From IMG/VR virus record IMGVR_UViG_3300045282_000259, positions 1 to 50,318 of that record: DNA of 50,318 nucleotides; one strand, given 5' to 3'. Shown here in pieces: positions 37,748 through 46,762 of the stretch (positions are counted from its first letter, which is position 1; every line of letters starts with the position of its first letter). Below the pieces are notes generated by a model, which worked only from the letters and a program-made list of their open reading frames with translations, made no database searches and had not been told where the DNA came from. Both the position numbers and the translations under genes were made by a program. This DNA is from a virus.

Positions 37748-38197
37748 TTAACCAACCAGGTCGAAGACCACAACGGCTTCGGCCACAGCGCACTGGTAGT
37801 TGGAAATGTCCGACGACAAACCCGGCACCGAAAGCGTGGATCCGGAGCCGACCGGGAACACGCCCGCGCCGAAACACGAGATCACATCGTCCCGATACGA
37901 GCGCAACTGAGCGGCCACAGGTTCGGCATATGCGGCCACGGTTTCGGCGCCGTATCCCATCGGCGAGAATACGAAAGCCTCGACCCGCATCCGGTTGCGA
38001 TAGACATTGTTGCCACGCCCGCCGCCGAAGCTAACCGCGATCTCGCCCTCGTTGTTAAACGCTACGAACGCAAACGGGCTCGGGGTGTCAGGCAACAGCG
38101 CTGCGTCGTCACCTTCGAAGTAGAGGGGAAATCCATAACTGCCCGCGTTGAGCCGCTCGCGAACCCGCGCGATGGCTTCCGAGGTGGTGACGGCCAT
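37748..38197 (-). CDS. Tail terminator-like protein
   Basis: 149 residues from ATG 38197, four bases past the upstream stop. MAVTTSEAIARVRERLNAGS, PLYFEGDDAALLPDTPSPFA, then NRMRVEAFVFSPMGYGAET. Position just upstream of the tube gene and the size fit the tail terminator (gpU-like). Confidence 0.65.
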   Translation of the reverse strand: MAVTTSEAIARVRERLNAGSYGFPLYFEGDDAALLPDTPSPFAFVAFNNEGEIAVSFGGGRGNNVYRNRMRVEAFVFSPMGYGAETVAAYAEPVAAQLRSYRDDVISCFGAGVFPVGSGSTLSVPGLSSDISNYQCAVAEAVVVFDLVG

Positions 38198-38198
38198 G

Positions 38199-38603
38199 TC
38201 AGCCCACCGCAACCATCTTCAGCGCGATCAGCGTCCCGCCGGGCATGATCTCCATCACGCTTTTGATCGCCATCTCTTTACCACTAGAGACGTGACCATC
38301 AGTCAAGGGCGGCGTCGCGTTCGAATCATCGCAACCGAAAAACCGGGTTACCAGACGATCGTTGGTGTTGACCGGCGGCACCATCGCGGCAAAGCTATCG
38401 ACCAGCGCCAAAACCAGCAGATTGCCCTGCACCACGCCGCCAACCAGCGCGCTATCAGGCGCATAGACCACATAGGCCCGTGCCAATGTGTCGGTGGATG
38501 TTCGCGCCGGCCCAGTGCCGATGTATCTGCGAACGCCGATCCACTGCCCAACCTTGGCGATCTTGGTCTTGTATTGCGCGAGCAGTTCGCTGGCACGGCT
38601 CAA
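38199..38603 (-). CDS. Head-closure / stopper-like protein
   Basis: 134 residues from TTG 38603 (TTGA overlap). GQWIGVRRYIGTGPARTSTD, then RAYVVYAPDSALVGGVVQGN, then MIPG-like end IMPGGTLIALKMVAVG. It has the length and place of head-closure proteins. A beta-barrel is likely. Confidence 0.6.
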   Translation of the reverse strand: MSRASELLAQYKTKIAKVGQWIGVRRYIGTGPARTSTDTLARAYVVYAPDSALVGGVVQGNLLVLALVDSFAAMVPPVNTNDRLVTRFFGCDDSNATPPLTDGHVSSGKEMAIKSVMEIMPGGTLIALKMVAVG

Positions 38604-38956
38604 GGCGCGGCGCTCTCGACGATGATGCCGAACTCGCGCGGCACGCCCTGCGGTATCGGCGGCTTATCATGACTGCCCGAACGCAACCGGATGGCCATGC
38701 AGCACCGCAGCCGGTTCGGATTGATCGCAACCATCGTGCCGGGGCCGACATTGAATCTCAAGTCGGTTGCAGCCATGCCATCATAGATCGGATAAAAATC
38801 CGTACCATTCGCCGAGCCCTCTATGGTGACGATGGCCGGGGTCCAGTCTGTCGGCATGATGATGCCGACAACATTCGCTACCGTAGAAATATCGAGCGCG
38901 TTGGAGATTCCGGTTTGACCGCCAAACCACAAGGGAAGCACAGTTGGCTTAGGCAT
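38600..38956 (-). CDS. Structural protein of the head-tail region
   Basis: 118 residues: LPLWFGGQTGISNALDISTV, IIMPTDWTPAIVTIEGSANG, VAINPNRLRCCMAIRLRSGS. A beta-rich protein recurrent in siphophage neck blocks. Exact role unknown; possible head decoration or neck component. Confidence 0.6.
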   Translation of the reverse strand: MPKPTVLPLWFGGQTGISNALDISTVANVVGIIMPTDWTPAIVTIEGSANGTDFYPIYDGMAATDLRFNVGPGTMVAINPNRLRCCMAIRLRSGSHDKPPIPQGVPREFGIIVESAAP

Positions 38957-38972
38957 GGTTGTTTTCCTTGTC

Positions 38973-39617
38973 CTAGACCCAGATCACGCGATAGGTCGAC
39001 AACAAACTCTGCACGGTGTCGTCGATCACCTTGAACACCTCGGCGGTGACGCCGTAGCGGGTCTGGCCGATGCCTTCTTCGGCCTCCATCGTGACCGCTG
39101 GGTTTCGCGACGCTATGTGATGGATATGGCCAACCGCCAGCGCGATCGCGGTCCTGATCGGCTCCGGGACATCTGAACCGGCATCGCCATAGCCGGCGAT
39201 GAATTCGATTGTGATGGCGTCGGCCTGAGTTCCGCCCGCAGGCCAGGATGATCCGGTCGGCACGATGAACGGTCGCGGTCCCATCACCAACTGGTAGTCG
39301 CCGCTCGCCACCGCAATCGGCAGGCCGTTGGAGTCCAGATAACTTACCGAGCTGATCGACTGCAACGGCGGCAATGGGATATAGATTCGGCCGCCGTCGA
39401 CATTGGTCACCGGAAATTCATCCAGCTTGCCCTGCCAGGTTTGGGTGTTGATGGCGCGGCCGAGCCAACCATCGGCGCCGTCGATACGCTGACGGGAAGC
39501 GGTAATGTAGGCTTGCATGACCTCGTCGGAGACTTCACTACCGATATTCAATCGGGCTTTGGCCTCGGCCGCCGTCAGCGGCTCGACATCCGGGCCGGTA
39601 ACAAGGGTCAGACGCAT
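38973..39617 (-). CDS. Head-tail connector protein (gp6/gp15-like adaptor)
   Basis: 214 residues. VEPLTAAEAKARLNIGSEVS, DEVMQAYITASRQRIDGADG, WLGRAINTQTWQGKLDEFP, then PLPPLQSISSVSYLDSNG and the helix PEPIRTAIALAVGHIHHIAS. This is the HK97 gp6-type connector signature. It forms a ring below the portal. Confidence 0.87.
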   Translation of the reverse strand: MRLTLVTGPDVEPLTAAEAKARLNIGSEVSDEVMQAYITASRQRIDGADGWLGRAINTQTWQGKLDEFPVTNVDGGRIYIPLPPLQSISSVSYLDSNGLPIAVASGDYQLVMGPRPFIVPTGSSWPAGGTQADAITIEFIAGYGDAGSDVPEPIRTAIALAVGHIHHIASRNPAVTMEAEEGIGQTRYGVTAEVFKVIDDTVQSLLSTYRVIWV

Positions 39618-39618
39618 C

Positions 39619-40518
39619 TCAGCGCCTCAACTTCGTTAGTACCGGGTAGAGATCGCAAGTGACTACCAGCCCGTCGCTGTTGATCAGCGTCACCAGTCCT
39701 TCGCCGTCTATGCTCATGCCGACCACCGACGGACCCGGCGGCCCGCGCTCGCCTCGCTGCCCCGGCAAGCCTCGCTCGCCCGGCTTGCCCTGTTTGCCCT
39801 GGCTCGCCATCAACTGCCAGCCATCGCCTGGACATGGGCCAGGATCATCCCGCTTCGCCACGAACGACCCGCCATTCAGGATGACGACATCGAGCGCCTT
39901 GTATTGCTTGTCAGCACTCCAGGTGCCGCAGATCTTGAACGAGACACCGTCCATGCCGTCGTGCCCCGAGCGAGCAAGGCAGGCCCAGTCCTCATGGGGA
40001 GGGGCTCGTCCAGTGTCACACTGGGCCTGCCAGGTCGCACCGTCCTGCGTCACGACGGAGCCCTCGTAATGAACCTGGTCTGTCCATGCCTTGACGATCG
40101 GCAGCTTGCCGGGAGAACCAGGTTCGCCGCGATCCCCGGGGAGGCCAGTAAGACCGTCCAGACCCCGCTCGCCCGGCTCGCCCGGCTCGCCGCGCGTGCC
40201 TTGTTCGCCCGGCAGTCCATCCATGCCCCTCTCGCCGCGCTCCCCAGCAAGCCCCGGAGGGCCTTCCGGACCCGCTTCGCCGGGAGAACCTGGCGCGCCG
40301 TCCATGCCCCTCTCGCCGCGCTCCCCAGCAAGCCCCGGAGGGCCTTCCGGACCCGCTTCGCCGGGAGAACCTGGCGCGCCGTCCATGCCTTTCTCGCCCG
40401 GCGGTCCTGGCGTTCGCACCAGCTCGGCCAGCTTGGCCTCCAGTGCGATCCGCTGCGCCCGCTCCTCGGCGAGCTGTTCGCCGACCGCGGCAATGATCGA
40501 CCTGGCATCAAGCTGCAT
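39619..40518 (-). CDS. Collagen-like protein with carbohydrate-binding-like modules
   Basis: 299 residues. A short helical start is followed by Gly-X-Y repeats (residues about 35-138). Two beta modules follow (VHYEGSVVTQDGATWQAQCD, then WSADKQYKALDVVILNGGSF), each with the W/Y pattern of small chitin/CBM5-12-like domains. A second collagen stretch (GKPGERGLPGQRGERGPPG) and a beta end complete it. Overlaps the portal gene by 11 bases. Probably a virion fibre or head-surface protein; the Gly-X-Y part would trimerise. Confidence 0.78.
   Translation of the reverse strand: MQLDARSIIAAVGEQLAEERAQRIALEAKLAELVRTPGPPGEKGMDGAPGSPGEAGPEGPPGLAGERGERGMDGAPGSPGEAGPEGPPGLAGERGERGMDGLPGEQGTRGEPGEPGERGLDGLTGLPGDRGEPGSPGKLPIVKAWTDQVHYEGSVVTQDGATWQAQCDTGRAPPHEDWACLARSGHDGMDGVSFKICGTWSADKQYKALDVVILNGGSFVAKRDDPGPCPGDGWQLMASQGKQGKPGERGLPGQRGERGPPGPSVVGMSIDGEGLVTLINSDGLVVTCDLYPVLTKLRR
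40220..40381. repeat. Perfect 81-bp tandem duplication in the collagen-like gene
   Basis: 40220-40300 and 40301-40381 are identical. 81 bases are 27 codons, exactly nine Gly-X-Y units, so the duplication keeps frame and register. Confidence 0.85.
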
Positions 40519-41920
40519 GATAACGATCCATGTCCTGCCTCAGCAGAAACCGGGCAAAGTTCTTCTGCTCGTCCTGCTGCTGCTGATCCCCCGAACTGTC
40601 ATTAGCTGTCGGCTTGACCTCGGCCGGCGGCGCTTTGCCGGCGTTGGGATCGGGCGGTTGCATCGCGGCGCCATAACTCAATGGCACGACCTGCTGTTGA
40701 ACCCTGGGCTGTTCGCCATAACCGCCAGGTGTCTTTGCCAGATCGAAATCCGCCCGCGCCTCGTCGGAGGAGAAGATACCGCCCAACACGCCGGCGGCCA
40801 TACCCTCGACCCGCTCCTTGAAGGCCGAGCGCAACAGTGCCCTGGCGTCGAACTCGGTGTACTCGTCGGGCACGCCGCGCAGCCTGAACATCAGGTCGAA
40901 CGCCTGCTCGATGTGATTGAGGCAGAAGCCAAGCCCCTGCGAAATCCACGACTGCATAAGCGCTTCGGTCGACGCGAATGGCGTGCCGCCGATGCCGAGC
41001 ACCTGCAGCGGCATCCGGAAAGCCAGTGCAATCGCCTGGTCGGTCATCTTCAGCATGTCGGCGAGCTGGCCATCGCGCGCGCTTGCCACCACCGGATTAG
41101 CTTTCAACCCATCGGTCAGGATAACCGAACCGCCGGCATTGAGCCCTTGCGTCTGGTCATTCCAGCGCTTGCGCAGTTCCTTGATCTGATCTTCATTGAA
41201 TTTATTAGGGCTTTCCAGCATGAACGACGGCCTGGCTTCGTTCATGTAAAAGGCAACCTGCTGGTTCAGTACCGCGCCCGACATGGCGCGCGCCAGTTCC
41301 GTCGCCAGAATTGGACTGACGCCTTTCAACGGATGATACGGTGTATGCAGCTTGACGTGCAGCACATCGCGCGCCGGGATCGGGTACGACAGATCGTAAC
41401 GTTGCTGGACGATCTGGTTGCCCTGCAGGCTGTAGAACACCGAACCGTCCCATGCAACATTGGCCACGCCATGCTGCATCAAATGCAGTTCGGATACCTC
41501 ACCGCGATTATTGCGGATGGCGACGGCAAATGCCTCGCCATACAGATACAGCCGCCGCGTCAGGTTCAGCAGCACATCGGAGATCGACTGATAGTCGTTG
41601 GGCTGGCGCAGGATGCGACTGAGGTCGGAATTGGTAACGCGGGTACGGCCGCCGTCGTCGTCGGAAAGCCAATGATTGCCCGGACACATCGCCACCGTCT
41701 GCGCGTATGCCGATACGCATGCTTCCACCATGGCCGACGTATCGGAAGACCTGATCCGCGTGCCGCTCTGCCACCAGTTCCACGGCGAGCCAGCCGGCAG
41801 CCAACCGCCGGTCACCGGCAGATAATACGGCCCAGGACGAATCTCGCCCTCCCCTCTAACGAGAGGAGGGCTGAGCGACCGCAACAGCGGCGCCGAGATC
41901 CGCGACAGCAGATTGGCCAT
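40508..41920 (-). CDS. Portal protein (HK97 family)
   Basis: 470 residues. SAMVEACVSAYAQTVAMCPG, LYGEAFAVAIRNNRGEVSEL, LHVKLHTPYHPLKGVSPILA, then FRMPLQVLGIGGTPFASTEA and QSWISQGLGFCLNHIEQAFD are portal landmarks. The C-terminus is Gln-rich and flexible. Near residue 18-24 a palindromic DNA segment encodes SPPLVRGEGE, looking like an inserted element. Confidence 0.92.
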   Translation of the reverse strand: MANLLSRISAPLLRSLSPPLVRGEGEIRPGPYYLPVTGGWLPAGSPWNWWQSGTRIRSSDTSAMVEACVSAYAQTVAMCPGNHWLSDDDGGRTRVTNSDLSRILRQPNDYQSISDVLLNLTRRLYLYGEAFAVAIRNNRGEVSELHLMQHGVANVAWDGSVFYSLQGNQIVQQRYDLSYPIPARDVLHVKLHTPYHPLKGVSPILATELARAMSGAVLNQQVAFYMNEARPSFMLESPNKFNEDQIKELRKRWNDQTQGLNAGGSVILTDGLKANPVVASARDGQLADMLKMTDQAIALAFRMPLQVLGIGGTPFASTEALMQSWISQGLGFCLNHIEQAFDLMFRLRGVPDEYTEFDARALLRSAFKERVEGMAAGVLGGIFSSDEARADFDLAKTPGGYGEQPRVQQQVVPLSYGAAMQPPDPNAGKAPPAEVKPTANDSSGDQQQQDEQKNFARFLLRQDMDRYHAA

Positions 41921-42229
41921 CTAGCTCTTCGACCGCGCCGGAGCCGGGTGTTGAGCCGGGTGTTCGGCCTCTGTGCTACGGGTGGTATAGCCACCCGCAG
42001 GTTTTGCCGGCTCGGATTGCCTGGTGATCGTTACACGAACTTCCGGCGACGGGCCGGAGCCGTCGTCCTCGTGTGGATCGACCACGACGCCGAGCGCGGC
42101 GAGATCGTTTTCCTCTTGTGTCGGCGTCGGCTTGCCCTGGTGGGCATAGGCCTCCTCGACACTCTTGGCCTTGGCCTCGGCGGCCTTTTTCTGCTGCTCT
42201 TTGGCGTGTGCTGTTACATCATCTGCCAT
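41921..42229 (-). CDS. Disordered head-region protein
   Basis: 102 residues: EQQKKAAEAKAKSVEEAYAH (helical), then NDLAALGVVVDPHEDDG and a Pro/Ser-rich tail. It lies between the portal and the capsid gene. A low-complexity head protein; role unknown. Confidence 0.6.
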   Translation of the reverse strand: MADDVTAHAKEQQKKAAEAKAKSVEEAYAHQGKPTPTQEENDLAALGVVVDPHEDDGSGPSPEVRVTITRQSEPAKPAGGYTTRSTEAEHPAQHPAPARSKS

Positions 42230-42258
42230 TTGCCGTTCCTTTCAGATTTGAGTTGCTG

Positions 42259-44241
42259 CTATGGCGACCAGGTGACCGCTGCCATCCAGGCAAGAGTGCC
42301 GGTTCGCGACAACGTCCAGTTCATCGGCAGGATCATCCGCAAGGCCATGCTGTCGGTCTGGAACATGCTTTGCGCCGGTGCGGCGACGACGGCGGGCGTG
42401 CCGACCGTGCCGATTTGCACCGGATTGGTATCTTCCATGTGCAGCGTGGCTTGGTCGCTAACCTCGAACCGCGGATTGTCGCCTTCGACGGAGACATAAT
42501 CCGCCGCATCGAGCGCGATGATCGTGCCGGCTGGCACCGTACCCGACTGAATCACCTGATAACCGATCAGGCGATTGTTGGCGATCTCCTCCCGGAACGG
42601 CAACAGACCAACTGTGCCGCTGGGCTGGATCAGGGAAATCGCCAGACCTTCCTTCGGGTTCATCAGGAACACCAGATTCCTGACATTGCCGTTGGTCGCC
42701 GTGACGATCGCCCCGACCAGCTTGCCGAGATCGCCGACCAGGGCGTTGAAGCCGCCGCCCGCTGTTGGCGTCAAACCAGAAACGCCGTTGCGCAAGCCTG
42801 CGGGCCGGATCGCCGTCGCCGCATTGGTGTCGAGCAGGACGGAATCAATCGAGATCGACGTATCGATGCCGATCTTTCGCTCGATCAGCGGCTGGATGGC
42901 GGGAGTCGAGTGCTCGTCCATCTCGCGCGACCAAACGGAGATCACGGCCATCTTCTTCGGGACCAGCGAAACCGAGCTGAAATGCCCCTGGCGAACCGGG
43001 ATCGGCGCGCCTTCGCCGACGAACGAGCCCGCGATCGTCGGCGTCGCATCCATGGTCGGAATGCTGATCGAACCGTTGCGGCCGAACGCCAGCCGCAGGC
43101 CGATCGAGGACAGCGGATTATAGACCGAGGCAGGCGCCAATTGCGTAATCAGCGGCGCGATCAGACGGCTGGCCGCCAATTCCGCCGCCCATCCGGTCGC
43201 GGTGGTCAGCGCCGGCGCGGAAGCCGCCTTGCAGTAGATGTTGCAGGCGGCGCGGGTGAGGTCGTGGTCATAGACGCCGCCCGCCCGCTGGCAGGCCGCT
43301 TCGATCGGAATGCGCTGGGCATGCGCCAGCAATGCCATCGCTGCCGCCCGCGACATCAATTCGTTGCGGCTGACCTCCTTGTCGCCGAGCGGTTGGCGAA
43401 TAATGGCCGGGGCTGACGGCACGAAGGGGGTGGCGTTCCTGACCGGCGCGACATATTCCGCCACCACCGTGCCGGTAATGGTCGCTGCGCCGTTGCGGGC
43501 TTCCGCGTCCTTCAGGACCGAGAGATCGCGGGTGTGCTGATCGATCTGGCCGTTCAATTCGGCGAGCGCGTCGATCGACAACTCGGGGCCGCCTTCGGCA
43601 AGGCGGTCGCGCAACTCATTGAGTTTGGTTTGCGTATGCTCGATACGCTGCGAGAGGGTCGTCATGACCTTGGGTCTTTCGATTGGAGTCGTGACGGCGT
43701 GCTTGCCGATGGCAGTCGTCTTCCATGGCCTCGCTTCGGCATGCTCGCCAAAGGCCAGAGAAAGAATATCGCTGGAAAGGTTGAGAGAGCGCGCAATTGC
43801 TACCGCGTTCGGGTTAGCCGGCACCGATACAATTGAGCATTCCAGCAGCGCCTGCTTGATAAATCGCTGCCCCGCATAAGGCTTGTCCTTGTCGAGCGGC
43901 TCGCTCTCGATCGGCTCAAAACCGACAGATGTCGCGCGCAGGATGTCCTGGTCGATCAGCTTGCGAACGCTGTCGGCGAGCTCGCTAGTGCCAGGCTCGG
44001 CCGGCACGAACTTGCCGACCAGCTTACCGTCGCTAACCTTCACATTCGCCCACGAACCGACCACCTGGTCGGCCTTGTGGTTGAACAGCGCGATCGGATT
44101 GAACTTGCCGCCGGGCTTGAAACTCGACAGATCCCAGCCATCCGGCTCGATCATATCGCCCATGCGGTCGATCGAACCATCAGACAGCACGAATTCTCGC
44201 CGGTCGCCACCGGGAGGCGGCGCCGATTTGACCTTGCGCAT
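42259..44241 (-). CDS. HK97-type prohead protease fused to major capsid protein
   Basis: 660 residues. Residues 1-160 form the S78/HK97 protease: REFVLSDGSIDRMGDMIEPD, LFNHKADQVVGSW (H55) and LLECSIVSVPANPNA (S136). A helical delta-like region (MTTLSQRIEHTQTKLNELRD, about 192-250) leads into the HK97 major capsid fold (WAAELAASRLIAPLITQLAP, IPTMDATPTIAGSFVGEG, GLLPFREEIANNRLIGYQVI). The protease would cut itself and the delta region away. The fusion makes protease and shell 1:1 at synthesis. Confidence 0.92.
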   Translation of the reverse strand: MRKVKSAPPPGGDRREFVLSDGSIDRMGDMIEPDGWDLSSFKPGGKFNPIALFNHKADQVVGSWANVKVSDGKLVGKFVPAEPGTSELADSVRKLIDQDILRATSVGFEPIESEPLDKDKPYAGQRFIKQALLECSIVSVPANPNAVAIARSLNLSSDILSLAFGEHAEARPWKTTAIGKHAVTTPIERPKVMTTLSQRIEHTQTKLNELRDRLAEGGPELSIDALAELNGQIDQHTRDLSVLKDAEARNGAATITGTVVAEYVAPVRNATPFVPSAPAIIRQPLGDKEVSRNELMSRAAAMALLAHAQRIPIEAACQRAGGVYDHDLTRAACNIYCKAASAPALTTATGWAAELAASRLIAPLITQLAPASVYNPLSSIGLRLAFGRNGSISIPTMDATPTIAGSFVGEGAPIPVRQGHFSSVSLVPKKMAVISVWSREMDEHSTPAIQPLIERKIGIDTSISIDSVLLDTNAATAIRPAGLRNGVSGLTPTAGGGFNALVGDLGKLVGAIVTATNGNVRNLVFLMNPKEGLAISLIQPSGTVGLLPFREEIANNRLIGYQVIQSGTVPAGTIIALDAADYVSVEGDNPRFEVSDQATLHMEDTNPVQIGTVGTPAVVAAPAQSMFQTDSMALRMILPMNWTLSRTGTLAWMAAVTWSP

Positions 44242-44252
44242 GATTGGATTTC

Positions 44253-44534
44253 CTAAACTGCGATCGTTTCACCACTCTCTGTTTTCACTTCAAGAGAGAT
44301 AGGAGGGGTGACGATCATGATCTTGACCCCCTCAGGAACAAGGCATTCGACGGCTTTCCTGATTTCTTTTACCTGATCCGGAACAAGTCGATGCTCGCTC
44401 TTGACGACAAGCGTATCACCCGATTTCAAATTCAGTTTGGCAACTTGAATCCTGTTGATTTTGAACAGAGACCCTGCCTTGCGCAACCGCTCGCGCAGAT
44501 ACTCAATTTCCGAAGTTTTGGTTTTGAACAACAT
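44253..44534 (-). CDS. Small hypothetical protein between capsid and terminase
   Basis: 93 residues. EIEYLRERLRKAGSLFKINR, then LKSGDTLVVKSEHRLVPDQV, then VEGVKIMIVTPP-like strand. It has more Lys and Ile than its neighbours, perhaps a later gain. No family was recognised. Confidence 0.55.
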   Translation of the reverse strand: MLFKTKTSEIEYLRERLRKAGSLFKINRIQVAKLNLKSGDTLVVKSEHRLVPDQVKEIRKAVECLVPEGVKIMIVTPPISLEVKTESGETIAV

Positions 44535-44537
44535 CTA

Positions 44538-46226
44538 TCACCCAATCATTCCAGCGATATCGACCACGGTCTTCCGATCGCGGCTCTTCAGCCCGCACAG
44601 CATCGCCAACGCCACCGCGCCGTCGATCCTGAATCGCGCCTTGTCTTTATCCAGTTTCCTGTTGCCAGCAGGGTCAGTTCTGACAACGGCGTTTGCAATA
44701 TTCCAGTTCAATGCCGGATTGTTGGGATGCTCCAGCGTGCGCTCTACAACCTCACGTTCCAGCGCAGAGATGGCAGGCCCCATCGAGACATAGCCCTGTC
44801 CCCAAGGCACGATCCGCAAGCCGGAGCCGGTTCTGCTGTCGCTGCTGCCCTTGTCTTCCCAGGTGGGGAAATTGAGCTCGTCGAAAACCCGAAGCAGGTC
44901 CCGAATGGCGTATCGATCGTATGCCAGCCCCAGCACGTTATAAGTCTGGGTCAGCTCGATGATCTGGTTTGCCACCACCGTCATCGAGATCGACGGTCCC
45001 GGCGACGCCAATAAATGTCCCTCCCGAACCCACTGCGTATAGCGGTCGCTCGCCGAGCCGAAATCCCTGTTGCCGTGTTCGCGCAACCGGTCCTCCGGCT
45101 TCCACAGAAACGCCTTCACCCGCGTCCGCTCGCCCGCCGAGCCCATCACCAGCGCCGTCAAGTCCACCACGTTCGAAAGATCCAGCGCAAGATAAACGTC
45201 TTCGCCAGGCTGGAATGCCGCGTCGCCAGTGCATGCCATCCATTCCTTGCGCGAGATCATCGAACTAACGGGAGCAACACGCTGGTTGCAGTACAGGTTG
45301 CGAAATCGTGGCTCTTCAGCCGGGAGGCGCTCTGCCTTGTCGGCAATAGCGCGGAAGTCAGACAGAGAACGAAAATCTCCCAGCGCCGGATTGGCCAACT
45401 TCCAGACGCGAGGATCAAACACATCCTTGTCTTCCGGCACCTCATACAGATGACAAACAATTCTCGGATCGTTGGCGTGTAAACCGTCGTCTATCAGTTT
45501 GCTGAGAATATGCTCAGCGTCGTTCGACTGCGTACTGATCACGACAAACAACGGATCAGCACGGGCACCGAATGACGTATCGAGCGCATCATACAAGTCG
45601 CGAGATCGAGCCATACTCAGCTCGTCATACACAACGAACGTCGGGTTGAGCCCCATTTTGGTGCCGCTCTCCGACGACACCGCGCGATAGAACGAACCTG
45701 TTGTTGGACACGAAATAGTCTTGGTCGAATCGATACACTTTAACAGCGCACTCAATTCCGTATTGGCTCGCACAATCTGTGCAGCGACCTTGTATATAAT
45801 TCCAGCTTGATCACGATCGTTGGCGGCGCTGTAGATCTCGCCGTTCTGGATTGCTTCGGGGCCAATCAAGTGTACCAAGGCGAGGGCAGCAATCAGCGCA
45901 CTCTTACCATTCTTCCTCGCCACACTCAGGATGGCGCGGCGAACGATCCTCCGCCTGGTCTCAGGATCACAAGGTTCGTAGACATCGCGCAGAAAGCGCT
46001 TCTGCCACTCACGCAGATGAAACTTCTCGCCCTGGCCTATTCCAGAAGGGACGGTGAGTTTCTCGATGAACTCAATAACGCGGTCTGCCCGAGCAGCCCA
46101 GCGAACTGACTTTTCTGTTGTCTTGCGCCGGGCAGTTTGAGCGCGGCTCGACTTGCCGGATCGAGGCCCAACCGATCGCCCAGACTCGCCATGATCAACG
46201 CCTGTTTGCTTAGAACCGTCACCCAT
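44538..46226 (-). CDS. terL: Terminase large subunit (HK97/Terminase_1 type)
   Basis: 562 residues. ATPase: HLREWQKRFLRDVYEP, ILSVARKNGKSALIAALALV (Walker A near 102-109), FVVYDELSMAR (Walker B, D201-E202), VVISTQSNDAEH coupling. Nuclease: YLALDLSNVVDLTALVMGSA, then YDRYAIRDLLRVF and RIDGAVALAMLCG with acidic residues. It packages DNA. The listed start overlaps the small subunit gene by about 190 bases; typical homology starts near residue 45, so the true start is uncertain. Confidence 0.92.
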   Translation of the reverse strand: MGDGSKQTGVDHGESGRSVGPRSGKSSRAQTARRKTTEKSVRWAARADRVIEFIEKLTVPSGIGQGEKFHLREWQKRFLRDVYEPCDPETRRRIVRRAILSVARKNGKSALIAALALVHLIGPEAIQNGEIYSAANDRDQAGIIYKVAAQIVRANTELSALLKCIDSTKTISCPTTGSFYRAVSSESGTKMGLNPTFVVYDELSMARSRDLYDALDTSFGARADPLFVVISTQSNDAEHILSKLIDDGLHANDPRIVCHLYEVPEDKDVFDPRVWKLANPALGDFRSLSDFRAIADKAERLPAEEPRFRNLYCNQRVAPVSSMISRKEWMACTGDAAFQPGEDVYLALDLSNVVDLTALVMGSAGERTRVKAFLWKPEDRLREHGNRDFGSASDRYTQWVREGHLLASPGPSISMTVVANQIIELTQTYNVLGLAYDRYAIRDLLRVFDELNFPTWEDKGSSDSRTGSGLRIVPWGQGYVSMGPAISALEREVVERTLEHPNNPALNWNIANAVVRTDPAGNRKLDKDKARFRIDGAVALAMLCGLKSRDRKTVVDIAGMIG

Positions 46227-46546
46227 GCGCTCTGTGCCACTGCTCGTCCGCCAACTTCATGGCAAACCTTAAAACTGGGACTATTGACCTTGTGCGCCGC
46301 CATTTTGTGCAGCGCCCAGGCCGTTCCGAACGCCGCCAACAGATAACTATCCAACGCTGAATAGACCTTGTCCGGCATCGACCGCATGATCATCTCGATG
46401 CACCCACGGGCGTCGTCAGATAAATGCTCCGGAATGAAAGGCTCGCCTTGAGCCTCGATTCCAACATCTCGAACGGCCTCTTTGCACGGGAATCCCTCAA
46501 GAGCTTCCAAATACACCGATTTCTTCCGTGGACCTCGTTTTCCCAT
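46037..46546 (-). CDS. terS: Terminase small subunit
   Basis: 169 residues from ATG 46546, with GAAGG upstream. MGKRGPRKKSVYLEALEGFP, SDDARGCIEMIMRSMPDKVY, then RLGLDPASRAALKLPGARQQ. The P27-like end LGLDPASRAALKLP is diagnostic. It recognises packaging sites. Overlaps the large subunit gene in another frame. Confidence 0.85.
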   Translation of the reverse strand: MGKRGPRKKSVYLEALEGFPCKEAVRDVGIEAQGEPFIPEHLSDDARGCIEMIMRSMPDKVYSALDSYLLAAFGTAWALHKMAAHKVNSPSFKVCHEVGGRAVAQSAWVTVLSKQALIMASLGDRLGLDPASRAALKLPGARQQKSQFAGLLGQTALLSSSRNSPSLLE

Positions 46547-46570
46547 ATGGAACAACCTTCTATTCACCAA

Positions 46571-46762
46571 AACCCGTAACCTCCGGCCGCTAAAATGGCT
46601 GCCCCCATGCGGTCTGGGACCTCCAAGCCCGGATTTTAGCGATCCCCCCCCCGGTCAATCGATCGAGAGACGCGCCCCGCATCACTTTGATTTTGCTAAC
46701 GATCTTGCGTTATAGCCGCGCAGAGATAGCGGCGCTGCGATCGAGCGCCGATCCTACTCGCA
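46571..46762. other. Intergenic region between HNH and small terminase; candidate cos region
   Basis: About 190 bases without a gene. It holds a GC-rich tract with eight C in a row (46645 region), the palindrome-rich CGATCGAG/TCGATCGA surroundings and some short dyads. In HK97-like phages with an HNH protein the cos site lies in or near this gap. No cleavage site can be defined from sequence alone. Confidence 0.35.

Noticed and set aside
40091-42499. Very long plus-strand open frame opposite portal and collagen-like genes
   Set aside because: Its protein is Pro/Ser/Arg-rich low complexity mirrored from Gly-X-Y and portal codons; the minus strand holds clear gene families.
42073-43416. Long plus-strand frame opposite the capsid gene
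   Set aside because: Arg-rich nonsense composition, and the minus strand is the unmistakable protease-capsid fusion.
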